Shown here: positions 15,986-25,697 of the stretch, piece after piece
Layout: each line of letters begins with the position of its first letter
Numbering within the stretch: the first letter of the stretch is position 1
Assembly (NCBI GenBank): GCA_030152565.1
Contig: JASLJE010000004.1
Coordinates: 1-64,000 of the forward strand
Origin: Peptoniphilaceae bacterium
GTDB taxonomy: Bacteria; Bacillota; Clostridia; Tissierellales; Peptoniphilaceae
Direction of reading: 5' to 3'
DNA length: 64,000 nt
Position numbers and translations under genes: made by a program
The notes under the pieces: model-generated
What the model was told of the DNA's origin: nothing
The model's database searches: none
What the model saw: the letters and a program-made list of their open reading frames with translations, nothing else

Positions 15986-17260
15986 ATGAAAGAAATAGAA
16001 AGTTTAAGAAAGTATATTGATAATAGTCCTTCCATGTATCATGCTGTTTTAAGGGCAGAAGATAGGTTTGTAGAAGAAGGATATGAAAAAATTGAATTAA
16101 ATGAAAAATGGGAGCTATCCTATGGGGGGAAATACTATTTAATCCATAATGATTCTTCAATTGTGGCCTTTGAATTAGGTGATGATCTTAGAAGAGGCTA
16201 TAAGATAGTAGGAGCCCATACAGATTCACCAACCTTTAAGATAAAGCCAAATGCCTTAATAAAGTCTAATGGCTACTATAGTTTAAACACTGAAGTTTAT
16301 GGAGGACCTATCCTTCACACTTGGTTTGACAGACCCTTATCTCTAGCAGGTAGGGCTTATGTAAAAGGTAAGAATAGTTTTAATCCTGAGGTTAAGTATG
16401 TGGATATAGATAGGGATTTATTTATTATACCTAACCTGGCTATTCATATGTCTAGAGGGGAAAATTTGGATGATATAAATCCTCAAAAGCATACCCTTCC
16501 CCTTTTAAGCTTGGATAAGGATCAGGACTTCTCTATAGAAAACTTATTAGCGAAAGAGTTAAAGATAGATGAGAAGGACCTTTTAAGCTATGATCTTTTC
16601 ATTTATGCTAGGGAAAAATCAAGTCTTCTAGGTTTAGATGAAGAGTTTATATCTGTTGGAAAACTAGATAACTTGGCCATGATTCACGCTGGTATGGAAG
16701 CCATCCTATCTTCAGACAAATCTAATACAAGTAAGGTATTTGTAGGTTTTGACAATGAGGAAATAGGTTCTGCTACAACACAAGGGGCAGATAGTGGACT
16801 TTTAATCAACATCCTAAGAAAAATCAACTTTTCTTTAGGCCTAGGAGAAGATGACTTTATAACAAGTATCTACAACTCCTTTATGATTTCAGCAGACCAG
16901 GCCCACAGTGTTCATCCAAACTATGCAGACAAGGCAGATCCTACTAATAGACCTCTTATGAACAAGGGGATAGTTATTAAGGAATCAGCTAAGAAATCTT
17001 ATGCAACAGATGCCTATGGTAAGGCTATTTTAATAGATTTATTGAAAAAGTTAGATATACCTTATCAAGAATTTGTAAATAGGTCTGACGCTAGAGGAGG
17101 TTCAACAATTGGACCTATTAGTGAAAGTAAGACAAATATTAGAAATATAGATATAGGTAATGCCCTTTTATCCATGCACTCAGTTAGAGAGCTTGGTGGA
17201 GTAGAAGATCAAAAACACATGATTAATCTACTAAGAGGATTTTACGAATTAAATAAGTAG
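15986..17260 (+). CDS. apeB: M18 family aminopeptidase
   Basis: A 424-residue cytosolic metallo-aminopeptidase. Visible family motifs are GAHTDSPTFKIKP (first zinc ligand), HTWFDRPLSLAGR, KLDNLA (bridging Asp), DNEEIGSATTQGA (catalytic and ligand Glu) and SADQAHSVHPNY (last His). It releases N-terminal residues from peptides during peptide catabolism. AGGAGG lies before ATG 15986, close behind the flavoprotein gene. A terminator shared with the convergent asnA follows. Confidence 0.93.
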   Translation: MKEIESLRKYIDNSPSMYHAVLRAEDRFVEEGYEKIELNEKWELSYGGKYYLIHNDSSIVAFELGDDLRRGYKIVGAHTDSPTFKIKPNALIKSNGYYSLNTEVYGGPILHTWFDRPLSLAGRAYVKGKNSFNPEVKYVDIDRDLFIIPNLAIHMSRGENLDDINPQKHTLPLLSLDKDQDFSIENLLAKELKIDEKDLLSYDLFIYAREKSSLLGLDEEFISVGKLDNLAMIHAGMEAILSSDKSNTSKVFVGFDNEEIGSATTQGADSGLLINILRKINFSLGLGEDDFITSIYNSFMISADQAHSVHPNYADKADPTNRPLMNKGIVIKESAKKSYATDAYGKAILIDLLKKLDIPYQEFVNRSDARGGSTIGPISESKTNIRNIDIGNALLSMHSVRELGGVEDQKHMINLLRGFYELNK

Positions 17261-17268
17261 AAAAAAAG

Positions 17269-17298
17269 GAGTTTAGATTAATAATCTAAACTCTTTTT
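17269..17298. terminator. Bidirectional terminator between apeB and asnA
   Basis: GAGTTTAGATT (17269-17279), loop AAT, AATCTAAACTC (17283-17293). It is flanked by an A-run on the left and a T-run on the right, so it can serve both convergent genes. Confidence 0.88.
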
Positions 17299-17299
17299 C

Positions 17300-18316
17300 T
17301 TATAGTAGGATAATATTGTGTTTTCTACAGGTTACTTTCATATCTTCAGGCCAAACTGATGCTTGAACCTCACCTATATGAGCCTTTTGTAGAAAAAGCA
17401 TACAAATTCTTGATTGACCAATACCTCCTCCAATGGTGAAGGGAAGCTTGTCTTCCAATAAAAGTTTGTGGTAGTTAAACTTTAGCCTATCATTGGCATC
17501 AGCCTTGTCCAACTGCTCTTTTAACTTTTCTCCTGTCACTCGAATGCCCATACTGGATAACTCTAGACAATCATCTAGGATAGGGTTCCAAATAATAATA
17601 TCTCCATTTAAAGTCCAGTCATCATAGTCGGGAGACCTGTCTCCGTGTTTTTCCCCAGATTTTAGCTTGTCTCCAATAGACATGATAAAGACAGAACCCT
17701 TTTCCTTACTTATTAATTTCTCCCTTTCTTCAGGTGTCTTATGGGGATAAAGATCTTCTAGTTCCTGGGAACTTATAAAATAAATCTCATCGCTTAATAA
17801 TTTTTCATAGCCATTGATCCTGTGCATTAAGAAGGATTCCAGGTCTAAGAAGGAATTATAAATCTCTTGAACAGTCTTTTTTAGATAATCCTCATTTATA
17901 TCTTCTTTTGCTATGACCTTTTCCCAGTCCCATTGGTCTACATAGATAGAGTGGGTATTGTCCAAGGTTTCAAAGGCCCTAATAGCATTCATATCTGTAT
18001 AAAGCCCCTTATTTACAGGAAATTCGTAGTCCTTTAGGGCAAATCTCTTCCATTTGGCCAGGGAATGAACGATCTCAACCTGGGATTTTTTATCGGTCTT
18101 TTCATTTATTTTAAAAGATACTGGTTCTTCTACTCCTGTTAGATTGTCATTTAAACCAGATGATTTTTTTACAAACATGGGAGCAGAAACTCTTACCAAG
18201 TCCAGTCTAAGGGCTAGACTTTTTTCAAAGTAGTCCTTGATATCCTTGATGAGAATTTGTGTCTCCAGTAGGTCCATATCTGTCTTATAGTTTTTTGGTA
18301 TTATTAAATTCTCCAT
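17300..18316 (-). CDS. asnA: Aspartate-ammonia ligase
   Basis: A 338-residue asparagine synthetase A, the usual length of the family, which makes asparagine from aspartate, ammonia and ATP. It has the class II aminoacyl-tRNA synthetase-like fold with the N-terminal region VSAPMFVKKSSGLNDNL, the ERPVSF-like EEPVSF, HSLAKWKR, DMNAI and the C-terminal GGGIGQSR motif. The promoter on the minus strand looks like an extended -10 (TGCTATAAT). No T-box leader is visible in the 134-bp divergent gap with the next gene. Confidence 0.95.
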   Translation of the reverse strand: MENLIIPKNYKTDMDLLETQILIKDIKDYFEKSLALRLDLVRVSAPMFVKKSSGLNDNLTGVEEPVSFKINEKTDKKSQVEIVHSLAKWKRFALKDYEFPVNKGLYTDMNAIRAFETLDNTHSIYVDQWDWEKVIAKEDINEDYLKKTVQEIYNSFLDLESFLMHRINGYEKLLSDEIYFISSQELEDLYPHKTPEEREKLISKEKGSVFIMSIGDKLKSGEKHGDRSPDYDDWTLNGDIIIWNPILDDCLELSSMGIRVTGEKLKEQLDKADANDRLKFNYHKLLLEDKLPFTIGGGIGQSRICMLFLQKAHIGEVQASVWPEDMKVTCRKHNIILL

Positions 18317-18450
18317 GATCTCCCTCTTTCTATAGCTTATAAATCAAGATTATAGCATAAAAGGCATCTTCTGTCATAGCTTACAAAATAGTAAGACAAG
18401 AATTTCTTAAAAGTATTATAATAAGAATATTATATTAAGGAAGGTATAAA

Positions 18451-19176
18451 ATGAATTATTTAGAAAGATTTTTTAGGGGCAACCCTAGCACCTATTATTT
18501 TAAATCATTTAGCCTGACCCATTTCGTAATTTTAGCCATAGGCTTATTAGGACTTATTTATTTATATAGAAATAGGGTTTATGTAAGTGGTAAAAAATGG
18601 ATTATAAACACGATAATCTATGGATTATTAGTTCAGCAAGTATTACTATATGGCTGGTATGCCTTTTCAGGATATTTTACTATCCAAGAATCGCTGCCGC
18701 TTTTTAACTGTAGAATAGCAATTATAGCCTTGATTATAGGTTATTTATTTAAATTAGATAAATTAAAGTATATTGGTATGTATTGGGGATTTATGGGAGC
18801 CATAATAGCCCTACTTACTCCGGTCTTAGATCCTTTTGGACCTGACCACTACACTTATTATTCCTTTTTCATAGGTCACCTGCTTCTTTTATGGGGAAGC
18901 TTCTACTTTTTAGTAGTTGATAAGAAGGCCTTAACCATAGGAACTCTTAAGGACATGCTTTTATTTACCAATGTCTATCACCTGATAGTTTTGATTTTTA
19001 ATACTAGGATAAATTCCAACTACTGTTATTTAAACAGTCCTCCTATTCTAAAGGAGATTCTTGGACTTATCCCATCAACTATTTATACTATGGGAATATT
19101 CATAGTCTTTAACCTAGCCATAGTGGGAACCCACTGGGGACTAAAGAAATTTCAAGAAAAGAAAGTTAACGCCTAA
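18451..19176 (+). CDS. TIGR02206/YwaF-like integral membrane protein
   Basis: A 241-residue protein with about six or seven transmembrane segments. It shows the features of the YwaF/TIGR02206 family: LPLFNC in the third helix, ALLTPVLDPFGPDHYTYYSFF, then GHLLLLWG, and Asn/Tyr-rich NSNYCYLNSPP near the end. The family's biochemical role is unknown. AAGGAAGG precedes ATG 18451. It is divergent from asnA, and its stop codon lies inside its terminator. Confidence 0.8.
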   Translation: MNYLERFFRGNPSTYYFKSFSLTHFVILAIGLLGLIYLYRNRVYVSGKKWIINTIIYGLLVQQVLLYGWYAFSGYFTIQESLPLFNCRIAIIALIIGYLFKLDKLKYIGMYWGFMGAIIALLTPVLDPFGPDHYTYYSFFIGHLLLLWGSFYFLVVDKKALTIGTLKDMLLFTNVYHLIVLIFNTRINSNYCYLNSPPILKEILGLIPSTIYTMGIFIVFNLAIVGTHWGLKKFQEKKVNA

Positions 19177-19199
19177 GCCATCAAAAGATGGCTTTTTTT
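19175..19199 (+). terminator. Terminator of the YwaF-like gene
   Basis: AAGCCATC (19175-19182), loop AAAA, GATGGCTT (19187-19194), then T residues to 19199. Confidence 0.88.
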
Positions 19200-19234
19200 G
19201 TATTTAGTCATTAATAAGACAAATAAGTAATAGA

Positions 19235-19263
19235 TTGGCATGGAATAGCCCCTTTATTATGAT
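19235..19263 (+). promoter_or_regulatory. Promoter of the large surface protein
   Basis: TTGGCA (19235-19240), 17 bp, TATGAT (19258-19263). Downstream, the leader holds several GATAA units and an ATAAG...CTTAT hairpin, of unknown meaning. Confidence 0.6.
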
Positions 19264-19326
19264 AAAAGAAGAGGATAAGAAAAGCTTATGATAAACTTAA
19301 GATAAAGATTATAGGAGGGGGGTTAA

Positions 19327-22300
19327 ATGATTAAAAGATTTATAGCTATTTTACTAGTTCTACTTATGTTTTTTTCTCCTTTATTGGGGAGCAAAGAACC
19401 AGTTTTAGCCCAGGAAGTAGATGAAGAGACGAAAAGATATCAGCAGCTTTTATACTATATGGGAGATAGTATGATTGATAGAATATCTAATGAGGTTGAG
19501 GAAGGCAAAGAGGAAAAAATTGGAAAAATAAAAGATATTAAAACAGATATAAAAGGCGCTACAAAGATAGGTAAACTTGAATACGCAGAATACCTTAAAG
19601 AGTATATTCTAGTTTTAAATAAAGATTACATTTTAGAAAAATCTGAAACTTATTTAAGTGATAAAAATGTTACAGATGGTCTAGGAATGATACCTATAGC
19701 GGAATCTAATCCTGATGAATTGTATGAAGAGTATAAAAATTATGTTGTACAGAACGAAAATACAGATAGGGACGAAAGAAAGTTAGCTGATATAGAGGTT
19801 TTTTATAGGAAGGAAATAGAAAATGAAAATGATCCTTTTAATCCTTGGAGGGATATAGCCAAAAGAGATAAGTTCTTTGGTATAAATGAAGAACATAAAC
19901 AAAGGGAAGTAGAGATAAAATTTTATAATAATGAAGATGAATATTTTAAGCTTGAAAAATTTACTCTTTATGGAGATGATTACTTCAATGAAAAACATAC
20001 TGGAAATGAAATAGAAGTTTTTTATATAGATGGAAAAAATAAAAAAAGCTCTAAAAAGATTAAATTAAAAAACCTAGCATATCAAAGTTGTACAGGTGAA
20101 GTCCCAGAAAACTTTATAAGCAAAGGGGCAGATCCAGAGTTCAGGAACCCGAATAGGAATATTTTTAAAACTAGCTTTAATATAGAAGGCGATGAAGTTA
20201 TAAGTGGAATAAAGATAAAGTTTGATAAAAAAATAGTTGGCAGGGCAGACCTACCGGGAATAATAGGAGGAGTTGGTCGTCAGCGTATTAAGGGAAGAAT
20301 ATTTGAGATAGATTATCATGGAAAATTAGTTAGGGATGAAATTTATTTAAAGGATTTGGATTATGGAAAAGCTCAAGACTATATAGAGCAGCTAGAAGAT
20401 GAGTTTAGTCTGGATGTAAAAGATATATTATATGTGTTAAGGAATGTAGTCGATATCCTGGAGAGGGATCTTACCTTAAAGAATTTATCTATAGATTCTA
20501 GGTCAGATCTTGAAGACTTTTTAGACGAATTCACAAAATATCTAAATATAGAAAAAGAAGAATATGATAAGGATTTTTTCAACTACCTTTTATTTATATC
20601 TATGATAAGAAAGCCTGATAAAAGACTTGTCTACGACATGGAAGAATTCGAGATTAGTAGTGATTATAATAACTTAAATAATGCAATAGAAAGCTTAGAA
20701 GGAAAAATTTTAGGTAAAAATGAAGATCCAGGCTATATAAAGGTTAAATTTAAAGAGAATGTAATACCTATATTTATGGCTTTTAGAGGCAATAAATATT
20801 ATACATTTGACAAGGGAGATTATTATATCTCTTTTAGAACAGAGTGGCAAGATTGGACAGCTTCAGAGAAAGAAGAGGGGGGAAAGAAATATCTTAGGAA
20901 GATTACTTCAAAAGATATAGATTTAATTGTTCCTGGAAATGATATATTATGGGAGTTTTTAGGAAAGAAACATTTTCTTGACAAAGATGATCCTCAGATA
21001 GATAAGGATAGGCGAAGAATTTTCAGTGAGGATTTTAAGAGATATCTTAACGCTAACAAAAGTAAGTATCCAAGAGAAAAATTTGATGAGGCTAAAAATA
21101 TTATTCTGAGCATGACGAGTGTGGAAGAGGATCTATTGGATAAAAATCTTAAAAGATTTATAGAAAATAAAAGCCTTTTTGATATTCACTTGGCTCTATA
21201 TGACTTTTTAACACTTAATCCAGCTTATCTTGATAAAGATCTAAATGAACCCATAAAGGATGAAGTAATGAAATCTATGAAGAAGATAGATAAGGCTAGA
21301 AAGAATAGAATCAAGGAAGAATATATTATAAAGGAAACAATCCTCCAATCTGACACTAAGAATAATCATGAGGATAGGCTTAAAGTAGATAAAAATAGTC
21401 AAAAAGATATTGAATATTTAGCTCTAGAAGGATATACAGTTAAAGGCCTTACTGTAAAAGATTTATATGAATTAAGAAATACTAAGAAAGCAGATTATGA
21501 CATGCTGGTTGATGATTATACAAACTTGGTAAACTTTTCCTTAGCTATGCAAAATGATAAAGAGATTTTTAGGGAAAATGATTGGAAGATTAAAAAGGAT
21601 GGAGAGGAAGAAAAAAAATTTTGGCAAATAAAAGATAAGTTTTGGGAGATTGATGAGAAAGTCTATAAAGATATAATGGAGACCAATTTAGCAAGCAATG
21701 AGAGTGAATTTAAATCATTAAGGGATGAAATTGAAAAAATTGATAGTTATGGTATTAAATATAAAATCCTTCAATATAATAAAAAAAATGATCCTATAGC
21801 TTATAAAGAAATATTAGACAAGGGTAGGCAGGCTATAGATAATAGACGATATGTATTTAAGGAGAGATCCGAGCCTGGTGGGGACTATAAGTTTATTAAA
21901 GATAGAATGAATCAGACCCTAATAACAGATATATCCTATATACCATTTCATGTTTTTCTAAATGGAGGAAAATCTGGAGAAAATACAGGATATAGAACTT
22001 ATAGTGTGGCTGAATATACTTATATATTAGATACAATATATAAGCCTAACTACCTTCTTAACCAGGGACAAAAAGAAGGTGGCTTTTATAGTAGCTGGGA
22101 AGAATTATATAAAGAGAATTCAGACATAACTAAGGGGGAGCCTATAATGGATGTAAATAAGGAAAAAGCTATAATAGATTCTGATTTAGATCATTCATTT
22201 AAGGAGCTACTTTTCACTGTTAAGTTTGTGGATGAAGGCCATGAAGACCTTAGAAAAAAGCCCCTTGTTTATATGAATAGAAAGTCTATAAATCCTATTC

Positions 22301-22833
22301 ATACAGAAGATAAAATAAAGCTAGAACATATATATGTAGACAAAGGCATAGTCCATGTTGCCTTTTCAGATGACGAACCTACTGGTGTGGAAGAATTAGA
22401 CTGGACTGGAATGAAAAAATATTATGAAAATAAAAATAATGATTTGATAAAAAGAATAGTTGATTTAGAAAAAGTATCTAATATTTCAGTAGAAAAGGAA
22501 AATTATATTTGTAAGGCTTTAGAAGGTGAGAATATAAAGGATGAAAATGACTTTAATATTTATATTTATCCTTTAATGAATACAGAAAAAGGCATAAACT
22601 ACATGGGTGAGGGAGAACTTTTATATGGTGTCGAAGAATTAGATAATTACTATAGTGAATATGATCCAAAAATAAAGGAGAAAAACCTAATAACCTATAT
22701 ATATGGTGAAAAAGATGAAATGTTACCTTTGACAGGAAAATTCTTTACCAGAGAAAAGTACCTAGTAGCCGTTGGATTTATAGTCCTATTTTCTTATTTG
22801 GCTATAAAGACTAAGAAATCAAGGGAAAGTTAG
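19327..22833 (+). CDS. Large LPXTG cell-wall-anchored surface protein, function unknown
   Basis: A 1,168-residue protein with a signal peptide (cleavage probably at VLA-QE, near residue 30) and a classic sortase signal: LPLTG (1133-1137), a short spacer, a hydrophobic stretch and the basic tail KTKKSRES. It is therefore probably linked to peptidoglycan by a class A-type sortase, not encoded here. The ~1,100-residue ectodomain is very rich in Lys, Glu, Asp and Tyr, looks mostly helical in parts, and has no domain I recognise and no obvious tandem repeats. Lys codons are mostly AAA where neighbours often use AAG, so different ancestry is possible. It is a single gene with its own promoter. GGAGGGGGG precedes ATG 19327. 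Confidence 0.8.
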   Translation: MIKRFIAILLVLLMFFSPLLGSKEPVLAQEVDEETKRYQQLLYYMGDSMIDRISNEVEEGKEEKIGKIKDIKTDIKGATKIGKLEYAEYLKEYILVLNKDYILEKSETYLSDKNVTDGLGMIPIAESNPDELYEEYKNYVVQNENTDRDERKLADIEVFYRKEIENENDPFNPWRDIAKRDKFFGINEEHKQREVEIKFYNNEDEYFKLEKFTLYGDDYFNEKHTGNEIEVFYIDGKNKKSSKKIKLKNLAYQSCTGEVPENFISKGADPEFRNPNRNIFKTSFNIEGDEVISGIKIKFDKKIVGRADLPGIIGGVGRQRIKGRIFEIDYHGKLVRDEIYLKDLDYGKAQDYIEQLEDEFSLDVKDILYVLRNVVDILERDLTLKNLSIDSRSDLEDFLDEFTKYLNIEKEEYDKDFFNYLLFISMIRKPDKRLVYDMEEFEISSDYNNLNNAIESLEGKILGKNEDPGYIKVKFKENVIPIFMAFRGNKYYTFDKGDYYISFRTEWQDWTASEKEEGGKKYLRKITSKDIDLIVPGNDILWEFLGKKHFLDKDDPQIDKDRRRIFSEDFKRYLNANKSKYPREKFDEAKNIILSMTSVEEDLLDKNLKRFIENKSLFDIHLALYDFLTLNPAYLDKDLNEPIKDEVMKSMKKIDKARKNRIKEEYIIKETILQSDTKNNHEDRLKVDKNSQKDIEYLALEGYTVKGLTVKDLYELRNTKKADYDMLVDDYTNLVNFSLAMQNDKEIFRENDWKIKKDGEEEKKFWQIKDKFWEIDEKVYKDIMETNLASNESEFKSLRDEIEKIDSYGIKYKILQYNKKNDPIAYKEILDKGRQAIDNRRYVFKERSEPGGDYKFIKDRMNQTLITDISYIPFHVFLNGGKSGENTGYRTYSVAEYTYILDTIYKPNYLLNQGQKEGGFYSSWEELYKENSDITKGEPIMDVNKEKAIIDSDLDHSFKELLFTVKFVDEGHEDLRKKPLVYMNRKSINPIHTEDKIKLEHIYVDKGIVHVAFSDDEPTGVEELDWTGMKKYYENKNNDLIKRIVDLEKVSNISVEKENYICKALEGENIKDENDFNIYIYPLMNTEKGINYMGEGELLYGVEELDNYYSEYDPKIKEKNLITYIYGEKDEMLPLTGKFFTREKYLVAVGFIVLFSYLAIKTKKSRES

Positions 22834-22845
22834 ACTAAATGGGCA

Positions 22846-22873
22846 TAAAAAAATCAGCTATTACTAGCTGATT
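22846..22873 (-). terminator. Terminator of tRNA-Leu (minus strand)
   Basis: AATCAGCTA and TAGCTGATT (22852-22860 with 22865-22873) form a 9-bp stem with a 4-nt loop. The T-run is on the minus strand (A-run 22847-22853 on plus), so it ends the tRNA transcript, not the surface-protein gene. Confidence 0.75.
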
Positions 22874-22958
22874 GGTACAGGTAGAGGGACTTGAACCCTC
22901 ACGTGGTTGCCCACAACAGATTTTGAGTCTGTCTCGTCTGCCATTCCGACACACCTGC
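22873..22958 (-). tRNA. tRNA-Leu (anticodon CAA)
   Basis: Read on the minus strand, an 86-nt tRNA starts GCAGGTGTG and ends with an encoded CCA. The anticodon arm ACAGA-CTCAAAA-TCTGT gives CAA, reading UUG. A long variable arm (TGTGGGCAACCACG) and a T-arm with GGTTCAAGTCC are present, as expected for a leucine tRNA. The first acceptor pair appears to be G-U. Confidence 0.93.
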
Positions 22959-23048
22959 TCGACTAAATTATAATAACATAAATAAAAAAATATTACAAAT
23001 AATCTTTTTAAAATTTTATGTTATAATGTTTATAAGTTAGGAGGGTGT

Positions 23049-25697
23049 ATGAAAGAGAAATTTTTATTGATAGATGGATCCAGTTTGATTTTTAGGGCCT
23101 TTTTTGCCATTAGAAACCTTACAACCAAGGATGGTATACATACTAATGGGGTATATGGTTTTCTTAACATGTATAAGAATGCTGTAGACTTGGTAGAACC
23201 AGACTATGTAGTGGTGGCCTTTGACAAGGCTGGACCTACTTTTAGAAATGAAGACTATGAGGCATATAAGGCTAATAGGGAAAAAACTCCTTCAGAATTA
23301 TCTGCTCAATTTGGCATTTTAAAAGATGTATTAGATGCTATGAATGTTAAGCATATAGACATGCAGGCCTATGAGGCAGATGATATTTTAGGAACCATAT
23401 CAAAGATGGCCAATGAAAAGGGAATTGAAACCTACCTATTAACAGGGGATAGGGACTATTTCCAATTGGTAAATGCCAATGCTACAGTTCTTTACACTAA
23501 GAAAGGTATAAGTGAACTGGAAAAATACGATATGGAAAAAATATATGAAAAATACCAAGTAAGTCCCTTGGACCTAATAGAAGTTAAGGGCTTGATGGGA
23601 GATAAATCAGACAATATACCAGGAGTTCCAGGTATAGGTGAAAAAACTGCCATTAAATTGGTTAAGGAATACAAGACCATAGACCAGGTCTATGAGAACC
23701 TAGACCAGGTTAGGGGCAAGAAATTAAAGGAAAACTTGGAAAACTATAAGATGGATGCTTTTCTAAGTAGAAAGTTAGGTACTATCTATACAGACGTTCC
23801 AATTGATTATGAAATAGATGATTTTAAGTTAGTAGAACCAGATGGGGATAAACTATTTGAAAAGTTTAAAATGCTGGAATTTTCCAGCCTTATGAAAAAG
23901 TTTCAACCAGATACAGAAACAGTAGCTACCAACTACCAGTCTCAAATAGTTGAAAAGAAGGACTATAAAACGATCTATGAGAAGGTAAAAAAAGAAAAAT
24001 CTCTATACTTGGCCTGTCTGTCATCAAATGACAATTATATCCACTCAGATATGGCCTACTTGGCCCTTAAGATAAAGAAAGAAGATATGGTTTATATCTT
24101 TGATTTAAGAGAGGACCAAGAAGACTTTATTAGGGAAGTTGGAGGGCTATTTAAAGAAGATATAGAATTTATAGGATTTGATCTAAAAAAAGACATAGTC
24201 CTATTAAATAGGCTAGGCCTAGATTTTAAAGCTAAATATATAGACTTGATGATAGCTGAGTATTTGATAGATCCTTCCAAGGGAACCTATCTAGTAGCTG
24301 ATTTATCCTCTAAATACCTGGATGGTCCAGTGAAAAATGAAGAGGATTACTTGGGTAAAGGAAAAAACAAGAAGACCTTTATAAACCTTGAAGAAGATCA
24401 ATTAAGAGAATACTTGGAAAACTATCTAAACATTTTAGAAAAATCCCAAGACCTACTTCTTGATGAAATCAAGGAAATGGACATGATGGACCTTTACTAC
24501 TCTATAGAACTTCCTTTAGTAGAAGTTTTGGCCAGCATGGAAATAGCAGGTATTAGTATAGAGGAAGAAAGACTAGAAGAAATAGATGGCTACCTGGTTG
24601 AAAAAATAGGAGAGTTGGAAAAAAACATTCACAGCCTAGCAGGCTATGATTTTAACATTAATTCACCAAAACAATTGGGAGAAGTCTTATTTGATAAACT
24701 TCAGCTGCCAGTTATAAAAAAGACCAAGACAGGTTATTCTACCAATGCAGAAGTATTGGATAAGCTGCAAGGTCAACATGAGATTATTGACTATATTCTA
24801 GACTATAGAAGTTTAAGCAAGTTAAAATCAACCTATGTGGACGGACTTTATCCTCACATAGACAAGGACAAGAAAATAAGGACTACTTTTAGACAAAATG
24901 TTACTGCCACAGGTAGAATAAGCTCAACAGAGCCCAACCTTCAAAATATACCTATAAGAACTGAAGAGGGTAGGCAGATAAGAAAGGCCTTTGTGGCCAG
25001 TGAAAACAGCATATTGATAGCGGCAGACTATTCTCAAATTGAGTTAAGAGTTTTAGCCTCACTATCAGAGGATGCCAATATGATAGAGGCCTTCAATCAA
25101 GGTCTTGATATCCATACTAAGACAGCCTCAGAAGTATTTCATGTGGACCTAGAAAAAGTTACCAAGGGACAAAGATCTGATGCTAAGGCAGTTAACTTTG
25201 GTATAGTTTATGGAATAAGTGATTATGGACTTTCTAGGGACTTAAATATACCAAGAAAGACAGCAAAGGAATATATTGACAAGTATTTAGCTTCCTATCC
25301 AAGTATTAAGGGATATATGGATCAAATAGTTGTAGATGCTAAGGACAAGGGCTATGTGGAAACAATCTTTAATAGAAGAAGATATATACCTGAACTTCAC
25401 AGTAAAAACTTCAATATAAGAAACTTTGGAGAGAGAATAGCTCTTAATACACCTATACAAGGATCTGCTGCAGACATAATAAAGGTTGCCATGGTCAAGG
25501 TTCACAAGAGATTAAAGGCTGAAGGCTTAAAGTCTAAATTGATCCTTCAAATCCATGACGAACTTATAATAGATACTTTGTTGGAAGAAGAAGAAATAGT
25601 TGAAAGAATCCTCAAGGAAGAAATGGAAGCGGCAGTAAGGTTAAAGGTTGACCTTATAGTGGATATAGACAAGGGAAAATCATGGTATGAAGCATAA
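23049..25697 (+). CDS. polA: DNA polymerase I
   Basis: An 882-residue enzyme. The 5'-3' exonuclease domain (1-~290) starts LLIDGSSLIFRAF and keeps ADDILGT and DKSDNIPG. The middle domain (about 300-480) lacks the DxE motif and other acidic residues of an active 3'-5' exonuclease, so proofreading is probably absent, as in Taq and Bst polymerases. The polymerase domain has motif A (AADYSQIELR), motif B (RSDAKAVNFGIVYG) and motif C (QIHDEL). It fills gaps and removes Okazaki primers. It heads a polA-coaE-slt operon. A TATAAT lies at 23022-23027 and GGAGG before ATG 23049. Confidence 0.97.
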   Translation: MKEKFLLIDGSSLIFRAFFAIRNLTTKDGIHTNGVYGFLNMYKNAVDLVEPDYVVVAFDKAGPTFRNEDYEAYKANREKTPSELSAQFGILKDVLDAMNVKHIDMQAYEADDILGTISKMANEKGIETYLLTGDRDYFQLVNANATVLYTKKGISELEKYDMEKIYEKYQVSPLDLIEVKGLMGDKSDNIPGVPGIGEKTAIKLVKEYKTIDQVYENLDQVRGKKLKENLENYKMDAFLSRKLGTIYTDVPIDYEIDDFKLVEPDGDKLFEKFKMLEFSSLMKKFQPDTETVATNYQSQIVEKKDYKTIYEKVKKEKSLYLACLSSNDNYIHSDMAYLALKIKKEDMVYIFDLREDQEDFIREVGGLFKEDIEFIGFDLKKDIVLLNRLGLDFKAKYIDLMIAEYLIDPSKGTYLVADLSSKYLDGPVKNEEDYLGKGKNKKTFINLEEDQLREYLENYLNILEKSQDLLLDEIKEMDMMDLYYSIELPLVEVLASMEIAGISIEEERLEEIDGYLVEKIGELEKNIHSLAGYDFNINSPKQLGEVLFDKLQLPVIKKTKTGYSTNAEVLDKLQGQHEIIDYILDYRSLSKLKSTYVDGLYPHIDKDKKIRTTFRQNVTATGRISSTEPNLQNIPIRTEEGRQIRKAFVASENSILIAADYSQIELRVLASLSEDANMIEAFNQGLDIHTKTASEVFHVDLEKVTKGQRSDAKAVNFGIVYGISDYGLSRDLNIPRKTAKEYIDKYLASYPSIKGYMDQIVVDAKDKGYVETIFNRRRYIPELHSKNFNIRNFGERIALNTPIQGSAADIIKVAMVKVHKRLKAEGLKSKLILQIHDELIIDTLLEEEEIVERILKEEMEAAVRLKVDLIVDIDKGKSWYEA

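Noticed and set aside
18317..18450. T-box or other amino-acid leader before asnA
   Set aside because: The 134-bp divergent gap has no T-box core, specifier stem or leader terminator.
19235..19263. Sigma-54 promoter (TTGGCA...) before the LPXTG gene
   Set aside because: There is no matching TTGC -12 element; a SigA reading with 17-bp spacing fits better.
22852..22873. Terminator of the LPXTG gene
   Set aside because: The T-run lies only on the minus strand, so the hairpin serves the tRNA.
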